From Pseudomonas resinovorans NBRC 106553 (GTDB lineage Bacteria > Pseudomonadota > Gammaproteobacteria > Pseudomonadales > Pseudomonadaceae), in NCBI RefSeq assembly GCF_000412695.1, contig NC_021499.1:4588001-4652000 (forward strand): DNA of 64,000 nucleotides, given 5' to 3'. The translations under genes were made by a program, and so were the position numbers. The notes beneath the pieces were generated by a model, which was not told the DNA's origin, ran no database searches, and saw only the letters and a list, made by a program, of their open reading frames with translations. This document shows positions 50,052 through 59,453 of this stretch, one piece after another; within the stretch, counting starts at the first letter, position 1; each line of letters opens with the position of its first letter.

Positions 50052-50125
50052 GGATGGCTTCCTGGCCGCTGCGCATGGCGCCCCCTACGGGAACCTGGGA
50101 ATACTGACCGGGCACGGCCGGCTTC

Positions 50126-50196
50126 TGTAGGAGCGAATTCATTCGCGAAGGGCCGCCAGCGGCCCGTGGGTCGAACATGCGGATGAATTCACCCGC
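50126..50196. repeat. REP family A copy after flhA
   Basis: Left arm from 50126 with GGAGCGAATTCATTCGCGAA; an imperfect right half near 50180-50196 (GCGGATGAATTCACCCG). It lies between the 3' ends of flhA and the PilZ gene and marks the right edge of the flagellar locus. Confidence 0.78.
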
Positions 50197-50207
50197 CGGT
50201 GCCGCGC

Positions 50208-50561
50208 TCAGACCTTCAGGGAACGCGCGAACCCCAGCGACGCGTGCATCGAGGCGACCATTTCGGTGAAGGCCGGCGCCGGCCGGTCCAGCGCGCAGCC
50301 GATGTGGAAACGGCCGCTGGTACCGTCCTTGCGTGACCACTGGCAGACGATGTGGATATCCACATGGCGGAAATGCCCTTCCCGCACCGGGATTTCCAGG
50401 CGGATCTCGAAGCAGGCGCCCGGTGCCAGGGGTGAAGGGCTCACCAGCCTGAGCCCGCCCAGGGACAGGTCGGCGATGTAACCCATGGGCTCGCCGCTGA
50501 GGATGTTGACGACGTGGATGCGGTCGATCTGGCGGAAAGTCAGGCGTCTATGCTTGCGCAT
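50208..50561 (-). CDS. Single-domain PilZ protein, probable c-di-GMP receptor
   Basis: A 117-residue PilZ domain. Both ligand motifs are intact: RxxxR at residues 2-6 (RKHRR) and DxSxxG at 31-36 (DLSLGG). The beta-barrel continues through residue 100. It converges on flhA across a REP element. Stand-alone PilZ proteins can act on motors (YcgR-like) or on other targets; here the link to the lateral flagellum is positional only. ATG 50561 is chosen because the domain starts there, although no strong ribosome-binding site is seen. Confidence 0.83.
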   Translation of the reverse strand: MRKHRRLTFRQIDRIHVVNILSGEPMGYIADLSLGGLRLVSPSPLAPGACFEIRLEIPVREGHFRHVDIHIVCQWSRKDGTSGRFHIGCALDRPAPAFTEMVASMHASLGFARSLKV

Positions 50562-50696
50562 TTGATCAGGGTTCTTTTTCCTGGGCGGCCGTGGGCTGGC
50601 CGCGTGTTGATTCTGCTCGCGCGCGGCCATGCAAGCCGGCGCATCGCACGCGATGCTACCTTCAGGGCAGATCAAGGACTATCAAAAGCCATCAAA

Positions 50697-52799
50697 ATGA
50701 CAGCAAGACCGGCCTCTCCCGCACGCTTCGCCCGTTGCACCCCGCTGTTCTGCCTGCTGCTCGGCGAACCGCTGGCGGCGGCCGATCCGCAGCCCCTCGA
50801 GGCTCCCCCGCTGGTGATCAGCGGCAGCCGTTATCGAGCGCCAGCCTTCGACCTGCCGTTCTCGGTGGACCGGGTCGATCCGCAGCAACGGGCGCAACCG
50901 GGGATCAACCTCTCCGAACAACTCTCCGGCGTGCCTGGCCTCGCCATCCAGAATCGACAGAACTACGCCCAGGAACCGCAACTCTCCTCCCGAGGTTTCG
51001 GCGCCCGTTCGGCCTTCGGCGTGCGCGGCATCCGCTTGCTCAGCGATGGCATTCCGGCCACCACGCCGGATGGCCAGGGCCAGGTCTCCAGCTTCGACCT
51101 GGACGTGATCGACCATATCGAAGTGCTGCGCGGCCCCTTCGCCACCACCTATGGCAGCAACTCCGGCGGCGTGGTGCAGCTGTTCTCCCGCGACGGCGAG
51201 GGACCGCCGCGGTTGTCCGGCGGCGCCATCCTGGGGTCCTGGGGCACCCAGCGGGAACGCCTGACCGTCGAAGGCGGCGACGGCCGCGTCGGCTACCTGG
51301 TCAACCGTTCCCACTTCGAGACCGACGGCTACCGCGACCACAGCGCGGCGCAGTTCGACAAGACCTTCGCCAAGCTGACCCTGAACCCCGACGCCGATAC
51401 CCGGCTGGCGCTGATCTACAGCGACCTGAACCAGAACGACACCCAGGACCCCCAGGGCCTGACCTGGGAGGCCTATCGCCAGGACCCACGCTCGGTATCG
51501 GCCAACACCCTGCGGTTCAACACCCGCAAGACGGTGGACCAGCGCCAGGGCGGCCTCAACCTCGAACGCAGCTTCGGCGATGCCACCTGGCAGACCACCC
51601 TGTACAGCGGTACGCGCCGGGTGATCCAGTTCCAGTCGATCCCGGTCGCGGTGCAGGCCAACCCGCGCCAGGCCGGTGGGGTGATCGACTTCAAGCGCGA
51701 CTACCAGGGCATCGGCAGCCGCTGGATCCAACCCTGGGACATCGGCCCCGGCCGGCTCACCGCCACCGCCGGGATCGACTATGACCTCTCCAGCGACGAT
51801 CGCCAGGGTTACGAGAACTTCGTCGGCGACAGCCTGGGGGTGAAAGGCGCGCTGCGCCGCGACGAGCGCGACGACGTGACCAGCACCTCGCCCTACCTGC
51901 AGCTGTCCTGGGAATACGGCGACTGGCGATTGCTGGGGGGCGTGCGGCACAACGAGGTGGCGTTCGAGGTGGACGATCACTTCCTGGCCAACGGCGACGA
52001 CAGCGGCAACGTCACCTACCGCAAGACCACGCCGAGCCTGGGCGCCACCTACGCCCTGACCCCGGCGCTGAATCTCTACGCCAGCTGGGCCAGGGGTTTC
52101 GAGACCCCGACCCTGAACGAGCTGTCCTACTCCGGGGCGGACGGCGGCTTCGGCTTCGACCTGGCGCCCGCCACCAGCGAGCAGTACGAGATGGGCCTGA
52201 AGGCCATGCTGCCGGACGGCGGCCGGCTGAACGCGGCGCTGTTCCGCATCCTCACCGAGGACGAACTGGTGGTGGCGGCCTCGGTGGGTGGCCGCACGCA
52301 ATACCAGAACGCCGCCGAAACCCGCCGCCGGGGCCTGGAGCTGGGCCTGGAACAACCATTGGACGAGAACTGGCGCCTGGAGCTGGCTTACACCTGGCTC
52401 GACGCCAAATACAGCCAGGCCTTCGAAAGCGCAGGCGAGCTGATCCCCTCGGGGCGGCGCATGCCCGGCATCGCCGAGCACAACCTCTTCGCCACCCTGG
52501 CCTGGTTGCCGCGCAAGGGCCTCAGCACCGGCCTGGAAGGCCAGTGGCGCAGCAGCCTGGAAGTGGAAGACAGCAACCAGGCCCGCGCCGCGCCGGGCTA
52601 CGCCCTGGCCAACTGGTACCTGCGCTTCGAACAGGACCTGCGGCCCTGGAACTTCAGCCAGACCCTGCGCCTGGACAACCTGTTCGACCGCGACTACGTG
52701 GGCTCGGTGATCATCGGCGAGGGCAACCAGCGCTTCTACGAGGCCGGCGCCGGACGCGCCTGGTTTGCCGGGCTGCATCTGGAATATGCCTTCGACTAG
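50697..52799 (+). CDS. TonB-dependent outer-membrane receptor, YncD/PqqU-like
   Basis: A 700-residue receptor. After a signal peptide (cleaved near residue 28, LAAADPQ) comes the plug domain with SSRGFGARSAFGVRGIRLLS followed by DGIPATTPDGQGQVSS, which closely resembles E. coli YncD (PqqU), a receptor for pyrroloquinoline quinone. IEVLRGPFATTYGSNSGGVV is the plug end. The 22-stranded barrel ends in the aromatic terminus LHLEYAFD. ATG 50697 gives the proper leader. Substrate assignment to PQQ is by motif similarity; other siderophore-like ligands remain possible. Confidence 0.78.
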   Translation: MTARPASPARFARCTPLFCLLLGEPLAAADPQPLEAPPLVISGSRYRAPAFDLPFSVDRVDPQQRAQPGINLSEQLSGVPGLAIQNRQNYAQEPQLSSRGFGARSAFGVRGIRLLSDGIPATTPDGQGQVSSFDLDVIDHIEVLRGPFATTYGSNSGGVVQLFSRDGEGPPRLSGGAILGSWGTQRERLTVEGGDGRVGYLVNRSHFETDGYRDHSAAQFDKTFAKLTLNPDADTRLALIYSDLNQNDTQDPQGLTWEAYRQDPRSVSANTLRFNTRKTVDQRQGGLNLERSFGDATWQTTLYSGTRRVIQFQSIPVAVQANPRQAGGVIDFKRDYQGIGSRWIQPWDIGPGRLTATAGIDYDLSSDDRQGYENFVGDSLGVKGALRRDERDDVTSTSPYLQLSWEYGDWRLLGGVRHNEVAFEVDDHFLANGDDSGNVTYRKTTPSLGATYALTPALNLYASWARGFETPTLNELSYSGADGGFGFDLAPATSEQYEMGLKAMLPDGGRLNAALFRILTEDELVVAASVGGRTQYQNAAETRRRGLELGLEQPLDENWRLELAYTWLDAKYSQAFESAGELIPSGRRMPGIAEHNLFATLAWLPRKGLSTGLEGQWRSSLEVEDSNQARAAPGYALANWYLRFEQDLRPWNFSQTLRLDNLFDRDYVGSVIIGEGNQRFYEAGAGRAWFAGLHLEYAFD

Positions 52800-52858
52800 G
52801 CAGGCGGGGTGCCGCGAGATCGTCAGATAGGAAACGGCGAGCGATCCATCGATCGAAA

Positions 52859-52935
52859 TGGCGTCCCAGAGTGGGTTCGAACCACCAACCTTCCCCTTAG
52901 GAGGGGGATGCTCTATCCAATTGAGCTACTGGGAC
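52859..52935 (-). tRNA. tRNA-Arg (anticodon CCT)
   Basis: A 77-nt cloverleaf including an encoded CCA. Acceptor GTCCCAG pairs with CTGGGAC; the anticodon loop is CTCCTAA on a TCCCC/GGGGA stem, giving CCT (codon AGG). It is not flanked by integrase genes or direct repeats that I can see. Confidence 0.93.
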
Positions 52936-53042
52936 GCGGCGGGCTCGCCGGCGATGGCGAGGTCCTGAGGACGGCGGCATGTTAGCGACGTCCGAGCGAT
53001 TTGTCATGCCTCGCGGGATGGCTGTCCCGCGAGGCATCCACT

Positions 53043-54095
53043 TCAACGGCCGAAGCGTTCTTCCGCCAGGCGATCAGCCACCGAGGTGGTGGTGCGGCCT
53101 TCGGCGTCGGCGCGGACGAAGACTTCGCGCAGGGTCTCGCCTATGCCTTCGATGTGCTGGCGCAGCGCTGCTTCGCTGCCGCCACTGCGCTCGTACCAGA
53201 CGTCGATGATGCCGCCGGCGTTGATCGCGTAGTCCGGTGCATAGAGGATGCCGCTGCGACGCAGTTGCTCAGCCAGGCCGGCATCGGCCAGCTGGTTGTT
53301 GGCGGCGCCGGCGATAATGGGCGCACGCAGGGCCTCGAGGGTCTGCGGGTTGACGATGCCGCCCATGGCGCAGGGGGCGAAGACGTCCACGTCCAGGCCA
53401 TAGATCTCGTTCTGCCCCACCACGGTCGCGCCCAGTTGCTCGGCGGCGCGGCGGGCGTTGGCGTCGTGGATGTCGCAGACCCAGAGCTGGGCGCCGGCGT
53501 CCTTGAGGTACTGCGCCAGGGAGAAGCCCACCTGGCCGACGCCCTGGATGGCCACGCGCAGGCCATTTAGGTCGGTGCGGCCCAGACGGTGCTGCACCGC
53601 CACGCGCATGCCGACGAAGGTGCCGTAGGCGGTGGACGGTGAGGGGTTGCCGTCGCGCACGCCGCCGCCCAGGGCTTCACGGGTACCGGCGCCGGCCACG
53701 TGGCGGCTGCGCTCGGCCATGATGCGCATTTCGGTGACGCCGGTGCCGGAGTCGGCGGCGGTGATATAGCGGCCGCCCAGGCTGTCGACGAAATCGCCCA
53801 TGGCCTGGAACAAGGCCTCGCTCTTGTCGCGGTGCGGGTCGCCGATGATCACCGCCTTGCCGCCGCCGAGGGGCAGGTTGGCCAGGGCGGACTTGTAGGT
53901 CATGCCACGGGACAAGCGCAGCACGTCGCGCAGGGCCTGCTCGTCGTTCAGGTAGGGCCACATGCGGCAACCGCCCAGGGCCGGGCCGAGGTTGCTGTTG
54001 TGAATGGCGATGATGGCCTTGAGGCCGGTGGCCTTGTCGTGGCCGAAGACCACCTGCTCGTGATGATCGAACTCGACATGGGTGAAGACGGACAT
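53043..54095 (-). CDS. Leucine/valine/phenylalanine-type amino acid dehydrogenase
   Basis: A 350-residue enzyme of the Glu/Leu/Phe/Val dehydrogenase family, NAD+-dependent oxidative deamination. The catalytic region reads IAIHNSNLGPALGGCRMWPY then LANLPLGGGKAVIIGDP with the essential Lys. The Rossmann motif is VAIQGVGQVGFSLAQYL. Length matches leucine dehydrogenase, and Pseudomonas species carry such a gene. ATG 54095 is preferred over GTG 54104. It lies downstream of indolepyruvate oxidoreductase on the same strand, both fitting amino-acid catabolism. Confidence 0.83.
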   Translation of the reverse strand: MSVFTHVEFDHHEQVVFGHDKATGLKAIIAIHNSNLGPALGGCRMWPYLNDEQALRDVLRLSRGMTYKSALANLPLGGGKAVIIGDPHRDKSEALFQAMGDFVDSLGGRYITAADSGTGVTEMRIMAERSRHVAGAGTREALGGGVRDGNPSPSTAYGTFVGMRVAVQHRLGRTDLNGLRVAIQGVGQVGFSLAQYLKDAGAQLWVCDIHDANARRAAEQLGATVVGQNEIYGLDVDVFAPCAMGGIVNPQTLEALRAPIIAGAANNQLADAGLAEQLRRSGILYAPDYAINAGGIIDVWYERSGGSEAALRQHIEGIGETLREVFVRADAEGRTTTSVADRLAEERFGR

Positions 54096-54124
54096 GGGGG
54101 GCACCTCTGGATTCTTGTTGGCAA

Positions 54125-54243
54125 CGCGAGGAATTGGTCAATTCCTTCTCCCACAGGGAGAAGGTGGCCCGAAGGGCCGGATGAGGGATGCGCTAGACCA
54201 CTCGAACATCCCTCACCCCAACCCCTCTCCCGGGGGAGAGGGG
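54125..54243. repeat. Two family C hairpins in tandem
   Basis: One hairpin has CCTTCTCCC/GGGAGAAGG (about 54143-54163) and the other CCCCTCTCCC/GGGAGAGGGG (about 54223-54243). Together they fill the 154-bp gap between the indolepyruvate oxidoreductase and dehydrogenase genes. Confidence 0.72.
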
Positions 54244-54249
54244 CTTCTG

Positions 54250-57200
54250 CTAGGCGGCCGGGTCGAACAGGTGCAGCACCTGGATCTCGCTGGCGGTTAG
54301 GCGGGCGCGCAGTTGTTTCTCCTGCTCGCGGACCTTGGCCAGGGCGCGTTCCTTGACCGGGCCGTAGCCACGGATCTGCTCCGGCAGTTCGGCCAGGGCG
54401 ACGGCCGCGGCGTAGTTGCTCGGCTTCAGCTCCTTGATCAGCAGCGCGACGGTGGCTTCGTACTCGGCGATCAGGTCGCGCTCGAGCTTGCGTTCCTCGC
54501 TGTAGCCGAAGGGGTCGAACGCGCTGCCACGGAGGAACTTGAAGCCAGCCAGCACGCCGAACGCCTTGAGCATCCAGGGCCCGAAGCGACGCTTGCGCGG
54601 CTCGCCGGTGTTCGGGTCGGCCTTGGCCAGCCAGGACGGCGCCAGGTGGAACTCCAGGTGGTAGTCACCCTGGAACTGGGCCTCCAGCTGCTTGCGGAAG
54701 CTGGCGTCGCTATAGAGGCGCGCCACTTCGTACTCGTCCTTGTAGGCCAGCAGCTTGGCGTAGTAGCGGGCGACCGCGCGGGTCAGCGCCTTGTCCTCGC
54801 CACTGTCGGCCTGGCGCACGCGCTCCACCAGGGCACGATAGCGCTCGGCGTAGGCGGCGTTCTGGTAGGCGCGCAGGTGGTCGGCGCGGTACTGGACGAT
54901 CTCTTCCAGGGTCTCGCACTTGGGCGCATCGGGCTGTTGCGGCTTGGCGAGTTTTTCCACGGCCGCCAGGTCGTGGGCGGCACGGCGGCCCCAGAGGAAG
55001 GCCTGCTGGTTGAGGGCGACCGAGACACCGTTGAGCTCGATGGCCTTGTCCAGGGCTTCGGCCGAGATCGGCACCAGGCCCTTCTGGTAGGCATAGCCGA
55101 GCATGAACAGGTTGGTGGCGATGCTGTCGCCCAAGAGGCGCGTGGCCAGGCGGGTGGCGTCGACGAAGTGGGTCTTGGCCTCGCCCACCGCTTCCACCAG
55201 CGCCTCGCGCATGGCCGCGCCCGGTACCTGGGCGTCGGGGTTGCGGGTGAACTCGGCGGTGGCCGCTTCATGGCTGTTGACCACGGCGTGGGCGATGCGC
55301 TCGTTGAGCTTGGCCAGGGCGTCCTCGCTGGCCGACACCACCAGGTCGCAGCCCAGCAGCAGGTCGGTTTCACCGGCGGCGATGCGCACGGCGTAGATGT
55401 CGTCCTGCTTGGCGGCGATGCGGATATGGGTCACCACCGGGCCGAACTTCTGCGCAAGACCGGCCTGGTCGAGCACGGTGCAGCCCTTGCCTTCGATGTG
55501 CGCGGCCATGCCGAGCAGCGCGCCGACGGTGGTCACGCCGCTGCCGCCGACGCCCGGCAGGAGGATGTTCCAGGGACGCTCCAGGCCAGGCTGACGCGGT
55601 TCCGGCAGGGCCACGAAGAGCGCCTTGGCACCGGCGGCTTCCGGCCGGCGCAGACTGCCGCCGTGGACGGTGACGAAGCTCGGGCAGAAGCCCTCGACGC
55701 AGGAAAAGTCCTTGTTGCAGGCGTTCTGGTCGATCTGGCGCTTGCGCCCCAGTTCGGTTTCCAGCGGCAGCACGGAGAGGCAGTTGGACTTGACGCTGCA
55801 ATCGCCACAGCCCTCGCACACCGCCGGGTTGATGAAGGCGCGCTTGGCCGGGTCGACCAGCTTGCCGCGCTTGCGGCGGCGGCGTTTTTCGGTGGCGCAG
55901 GTCTGGTCGTAGATCAGTACGGAAACGCCCTTGAACTCACGCAGTTCGCGCTGCACGGCATCCAGGTCGCGGCGATGGTGGAAGCTGACGATGGGGGCGA
56001 AGCCGGCGCGGCTCGGGTACTTCTCAGGCTCGTCGCTGACCAGGGCGATGCGCTTTACCCCTTCGGCGAACACCTGCTGGCTGAGCTGGTCGACCCGCAG
56101 CTCGCCATCGATGGGCTGGCCGCCGGTCATGGCCACTGCATCGTTGTAGAGGATCTTGTAGGTGATGTTGACCCCGGCGGCCACGGCCGCGCGCAGGGCC
56201 AGCTGGCCGGAGTGGAAGTAGGTGCCGTCGCCGAGGTTCTGGAAGATGTGCGGGGTATCGGTGAAGGGAGCCTGGCCGATCCAGGTGGCGCCCTCCCCGC
56301 CCATCTGGGTGAAGGTGTCGGTATTGCGGTCCATCCACTGGGTCATGTAGTGGCAGCCGATGCCGCCCTGGGCGCGGCTGCCTTCGGGCAGCTTGGTGGA
56401 GCTGTTGTGCGGGCAGCCGGAGCAGAAGTGCGGCGTGCGGGTGGTGGTGTGCTTGGGTTCGGCGAGGGCCTTTTCCTTGGCGGCGAGGAAGGCCAGGCGG
56501 GAGACGATCTGCTCGCTGGAGTAGATCGGTGCCAGGCGCTTGGCGATGACGCGGGCGATCATCGCCGGGGTCAGCTCGCTGAGGTTGGGCAGCAGCGAAT
56601 TGCCCTGCTCGTCGAACTCGCCCACCACACGCGGGCGCTTGTCCACAGGCCAGTTGTAGAGCTGGCCGGTGACCTGGTCCTCGATGACGCTGCGTTTCTC
56701 CTCCACCACCAGGATTTCGTCCAGGCCTTCGGCGAACTCGTGGACGGACACGGGTTCCAGCGGCCAGCTCATGCCGACCTTGAGCACCCGCAGGCCGACC
56801 TTGGCGCAGAGTTCCTCGTCCAGGCCCAGGTCGTTCAGTGCCTGGCGCACATCGAGGTAGGACTTGCCGGTGGTGATGATGCCCAGACGCGGATTGGGCG
56901 AATCGAGCATCACCTGGTTCAGGTTGTTGGCCCGGGCGAAGGCGCGGGCGGCGTAGATCTTGTACATGTTCAGGCGCTTTTCCTGCGCCAGGGGCGGGTC
57001 CGGCCAGCGGATATGCACGCCGTCTTCCGGCAGGACGAAGTCCTCCGGAATCTTTACCTCCACGCGAAGCGGGTCCACTTCCACCACGGCGGAGGAGTCG
57101 ACGTTCTCGGCGATGGTCTTGAGCGCTACCCAGCAGCCGCTGTAGCGCGACAGTTCCCAACCGATGATCCCGTAGTCGAGGATTTCCTGGACGTTGGCCG

Positions 57201-57717
57201 GGTTCAGCACCGGGATCGAGGCGCCGATGAAGGCGTGCTCGCTCTGGTTGGCGATGCTGGAGGATTTGCAGCCGTGGTCGTCACCGGCCAGCAGCAGGAC
57301 GCCGCCGTTGGGAGCCACGCCGGCGGAGTTGCCGTGCTTGAAGACGTCGCCGCAGCGGTCCACCCCCGGGCCCTTGCCGTACCACATGGAGAACACGCCG
57401 TCGTAGCGGGCGCCGGGGAACAGGCTGGTCTGCTGGCTGCCCCAGCACGCGGTGGCGGCCAGCTCCTCGTTCACACCGGGCTGGAAGTGGATGTGGTTTT
57501 CCTTGAGGAAGGACTTGGCCTCCCAGAGGCTCTTGTCGAGGTTGCCGAGCGGCGAGCCCCGGTAGCCGGAGATGAAGCAGGCGGTGTTCAGGCCGTGGGC
57601 CTTGTCCCGTTGCTTCTGCAGCATGGGCAGGCGGGTCAGCGCCTGGGTACCGGTCAGGTAGAGGTGACCGGTTGCGAGACGGTATTTGTCATCCAGGCGG
57701 ATCTCGGCCAGGGACAT
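54250..57717 (-). CDS. Fused indolepyruvate ferredoxin oxidoreductase
   Basis: A 1155-residue single-chain 2-oxoacid:ferredoxin oxidoreductase (IorA and IorB activities fused), converting aryl pyruvates to acyl-CoA. The N-terminal domain opens YLTGTQALTRLPMLQKQRDK. The TPP domain has HFCSGCPHNSSTKLPEG and GGEGATWIGQAP. Iron-sulfur motifs are CEGCGDCSVKSNC and CVEGFCPS. The gamma-type domain begins LLPGVGGSGVTTVGALLG. The length agrees with the long proteobacterial type. The divergent Lrp regulator at 57918 probably controls it. Confidence 0.9.
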   Translation of the reverse strand: MSLAEIRLDDKYRLATGHLYLTGTQALTRLPMLQKQRDKAHGLNTACFISGYRGSPLGNLDKSLWEAKSFLKENHIHFQPGVNEELAATACWGSQQTSLFPGARYDGVFSMWYGKGPGVDRCGDVFKHGNSAGVAPNGGVLLLAGDDHGCKSSSIANQSEHAFIGASIPVLNPANVQEILDYGIIGWELSRYSGCWVALKTIAENVDSSAVVEVDPLRVEVKIPEDFVLPEDGVHIRWPDPPLAQEKRLNMYKIYAARAFARANNLNQVMLDSPNPRLGIITTGKSYLDVRQALNDLGLDEELCAKVGLRVLKVGMSWPLEPVSVHEFAEGLDEILVVEEKRSVIEDQVTGQLYNWPVDKRPRVVGEFDEQGNSLLPNLSELTPAMIARVIAKRLAPIYSSEQIVSRLAFLAAKEKALAEPKHTTTRTPHFCSGCPHNSSTKLPEGSRAQGGIGCHYMTQWMDRNTDTFTQMGGEGATWIGQAPFTDTPHIFQNLGDGTYFHSGQLALRAAVAAGVNITYKILYNDAVAMTGGQPIDGELRVDQLSQQVFAEGVKRIALVSDEPEKYPSRAGFAPIVSFHHRRDLDAVQRELREFKGVSVLIYDQTCATEKRRRRKRGKLVDPAKRAFINPAVCEGCGDCSVKSNCLSVLPLETELGRKRQIDQNACNKDFSCVEGFCPSFVTVHGGSLRRPEAAGAKALFVALPEPRQPGLERPWNILLPGVGGSGVTTVGALLGMAAHIEGKGCTVLDQAGLAQKFGPVVTHIRIAAKQDDIYAVRIAAGETDLLLGCDLVVSASEDALAKLNERIAHAVVNSHEAATAEFTRNPDAQVPGAAMREALVEAVGEAKTHFVDATRLATRLLGDSIATNLFMLGYAYQKGLVPISAEALDKAIELNGVSVALNQQAFLWGRRAAHDLAAVEKLAKPQQPDAPKCETLEEIVQYRADHLRAYQNAAYAERYRALVERVRQADSGEDKALTRAVARYYAKLLAYKDEYEVARLYSDASFRKQLEAQFQGDYHLEFHLAPSWLAKADPNTGEPRKRRFGPWMLKAFGVLAGFKFLRGSAFDPFGYSEERKLERDLIAEYEATVALLIKELKPSNYAAAVALAELPEQIRGYGPVKERALAKVREQEKQLRARLTASEIQVLHLFDPAA

Positions 57718-57917
57718 GCGGGCGCTCCTTTTATTTTTATGGCGACCTGGATGGCAACGGTGGGTGCCATCCCTTGTTCAGCCCGACGCAGGATCGCTGC
57801 GTCGAACACATGGCAAGACTATGACTGGACGGTACTGATTTTTTCTTTCTATTTTCGGGCCGCAAAGCCAGACTTGCGCATGATCCATCCAACAAGAACA
57901 AGATTCAGGAATGACTC

Positions 57918-58385
57918 ATGCAGAGCCCGCTCAGCCCTATCGACCGCAAGATCCTCCGCCTGCTTCAGCATGACGCCGACCTTTCCGCCGCCGAGGTGGC
58001 GGAGAAGGTGGAGCTGTCGCAATCGCCTTGCTGGCGGCGCATCCACCGGATGCAGGAGGAAGGCCTGATCGAGCGCAAGGTGGCGCTGCTCAATCCCAAG
58101 CTGCTGGGCTTCTCCATCACAGTGTTCGTCAACATCAAGCTGTCGGCCCACGGGCGCAACAACCTCACGGAGTTCGAGGAGGCCATAGTCGGCTACCCGG
58201 AGGTGCAGGAGTGCTACACCATGGCGGGCGGCTCGGACTACCTGTTGAAGGTGGTGGCCAAGGACATCGCCGGCTACGAGCGCTTCCTGCGCGACCAGCT
58301 GCTGCAACGCCCCCATGTCCTGGAGGCGCACTCCAACATCGCCATGAGCGAGGTCAAGCGCACCACGGAGCTGCCGCTGGATTGA
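57918..58385 (+). CDS. Lrp/AsnC-family regulator divergent from indolepyruvate oxidoreductase
   Basis: A 155-residue regulator. Residues about 6-60 are the winged helix (DRKILRLLQHDADLSAAEVA, then ELSQSPCWRRIHRMQEEGLI). Residues about 70-145 are the RAM effector domain (GYPEVQECYTMAGGSDYLLK). Lrp genes beside indolepyruvate oxidoreductase commonly activate it in response to aromatic amino acids; that is inference here. The 200-bp divergent gap has no obvious strong palindrome. Confidence 0.87.
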   Translation: MQSPLSPIDRKILRLLQHDADLSAAEVAEKVELSQSPCWRRIHRMQEEGLIERKVALLNPKLLGFSITVFVNIKLSAHGRNNLTEFEEAIVGYPEVQECYTMAGGSDYLLKVVAKDIAGYERFLRDQLLQRPHVLEAHSNIAMSEVKRTTELPLD

Positions 58386-58388
58386 GAA

Positions 58389-58973
58389 CTATGCCGAGTC
58401 CGGCCAGGCCTGGGAGCGGTGGGCCTCGATGAGCTGCAGCAGACGCTGACAGGTCTGCTCGAGATCGCCGGAGTTGTCCAGCAGGCAGAGGTCGGGATTC
58501 TCGCCGGCCAGAAGCGTGTCGGCGAAGCCGGCGTTGCGCGCCAGGCGGGTCTCGATCTCTTCGGCGGACTCGCGGCCACGGGCATGCAGGCGTCGACGCA
58601 GGACGGCATCTTCCACTGTCAGCAGTACAGCCAACAGGTGCGGATAGCGGCGCCGCGCTTCGGGCAGGTAGCCGCGCGAGCCATTGACCAGCACATCGTC
58701 TCCCGCCGCCAGCCAGTCGTCTATCACGGCGGGGATGCCGTAGGACAAGCCGTTGGCGTACCAGCTCATGGCGAAGTCGCCCCGCTCGGCGCGGCGGGCA
58801 AATTCCTCGGCGCTGACGGCTTCGGCCAGTTCACCCTTGGCCTCGGCCGAGCGCGTGATGACTCGACGCGCGACGCGGCAGCCCTCTCCCTCCAGGGTCT
58901 CGCGCACGGCATCGAGCAAGCTGTCCTTGCCGGAACCGGAAGGACCAATGAGGTAGATGAGCCTGCCTGTCAT
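58389..58973 (-). CDS. phnN: Ribose 1,5-bisphosphate phosphokinase PhnN
   Basis: A 194-residue guanylate-kinase-like enzyme that phosphorylates ribose 1,5-bisphosphate to PRPP in carbon-phosphorus lyase metabolism. The P-loop is LIGPSGSGKDSLL (residues 8-20); VITRSAEAKGE and YGIPAVIDDWLAAGDDVLVN follow, matching PhnN rather than Gmk. ATG 58973 is supported by AGGTG upstream. It converges on the Lrp gene with a 3-bp gap. No C-P lyase genes are in the window, so it stands alone here. Confidence 0.85.
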   Translation of the reverse strand: MTGRLIYLIGPSGSGKDSLLDAVRETLEGEGCRVARRVITRSAEAKGELAEAVSAEEFARRAERGDFAMSWYANGLSYGIPAVIDDWLAAGDDVLVNGSRGYLPEARRRYPHLLAVLLTVEDAVLRRRLHARGRESAEEIETRLARNAGFADTLLAGENPDLCLLDNSGDLEQTCQRLLQLIEAHRSQAWPDSA

Positions 58974-59453
58974 GGGTGCACCTGATGGGGATGGGTCTGA
59001 ACGAGATGGAGCGGAGACGAAAAGTTTGAACCGGATTTGTGACAACGCAAAGGATTCTTTCGCGGGCGGCGTGGTCAGACATCTGCAGCTACCCTGTAGC
59101 ATGATGGCCAGACAGCATCACCGTGCCTTGATTGCCCAACCCGCGTGGGATGGCGGCAATGGTGCGGAGGATGGAGAAGTGAGGTAGGCAAAATGGCTTC
59201 CGCCTACCGTCGGGTCAGAGTTGTACGAATTGCTCAGCCACTCGCAATTTGGACAATTGGTGCTGGCGAAAAGCCGCTATAATGATCACAATCCGACACC
59301 AATTTGACGTCAAGGAAACGTTTTGCTGACCCCAGGGTCATACCGAATCGAATCGCGAAACTGGTTGAACAATTGCTGCTAAGGACAGTCAAACCGGTGA
59401 CAATCTTGCAGCTCATTGCCAGCATCGCTTTCCTGAACTAACCGGTTGAATGT
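58974..59453. promoter_or_regulatory. 480-bp intergenic region holding the amrZ promoter
   Basis: No coding sequence is supported here. TATAAT at 59278-59283 with TTGGTG at 59257 (spacer 15) could be a weak sigma70 promoter. amrZ is under AlgU in Pseudomonas aeruginosa; I looked for GAACTT-N16-TCTGA and found nothing convincing. Local GC drops after 59230. Confidence 0.4.

Noticed and set aside
52859..52935. tRNA-Arg as an integration site of a genomic island
   Set aside because: No integrase, no repeated tRNA 3' end and no mobility gene in the neighbouring 5 kb.
54313..58068. Open frame of over 1200 codons antisense to indolepyruvate oxidoreductase
   Set aside because: It mirrors a real conserved gene, shows the same antisense composition bias, and has no recognisable domain.
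58974..59453. AlgU promoter for amrZ
   Set aside because: I could not find GAACTT-N16/17-TCTGA with acceptable matches in the 480 bp upstream.
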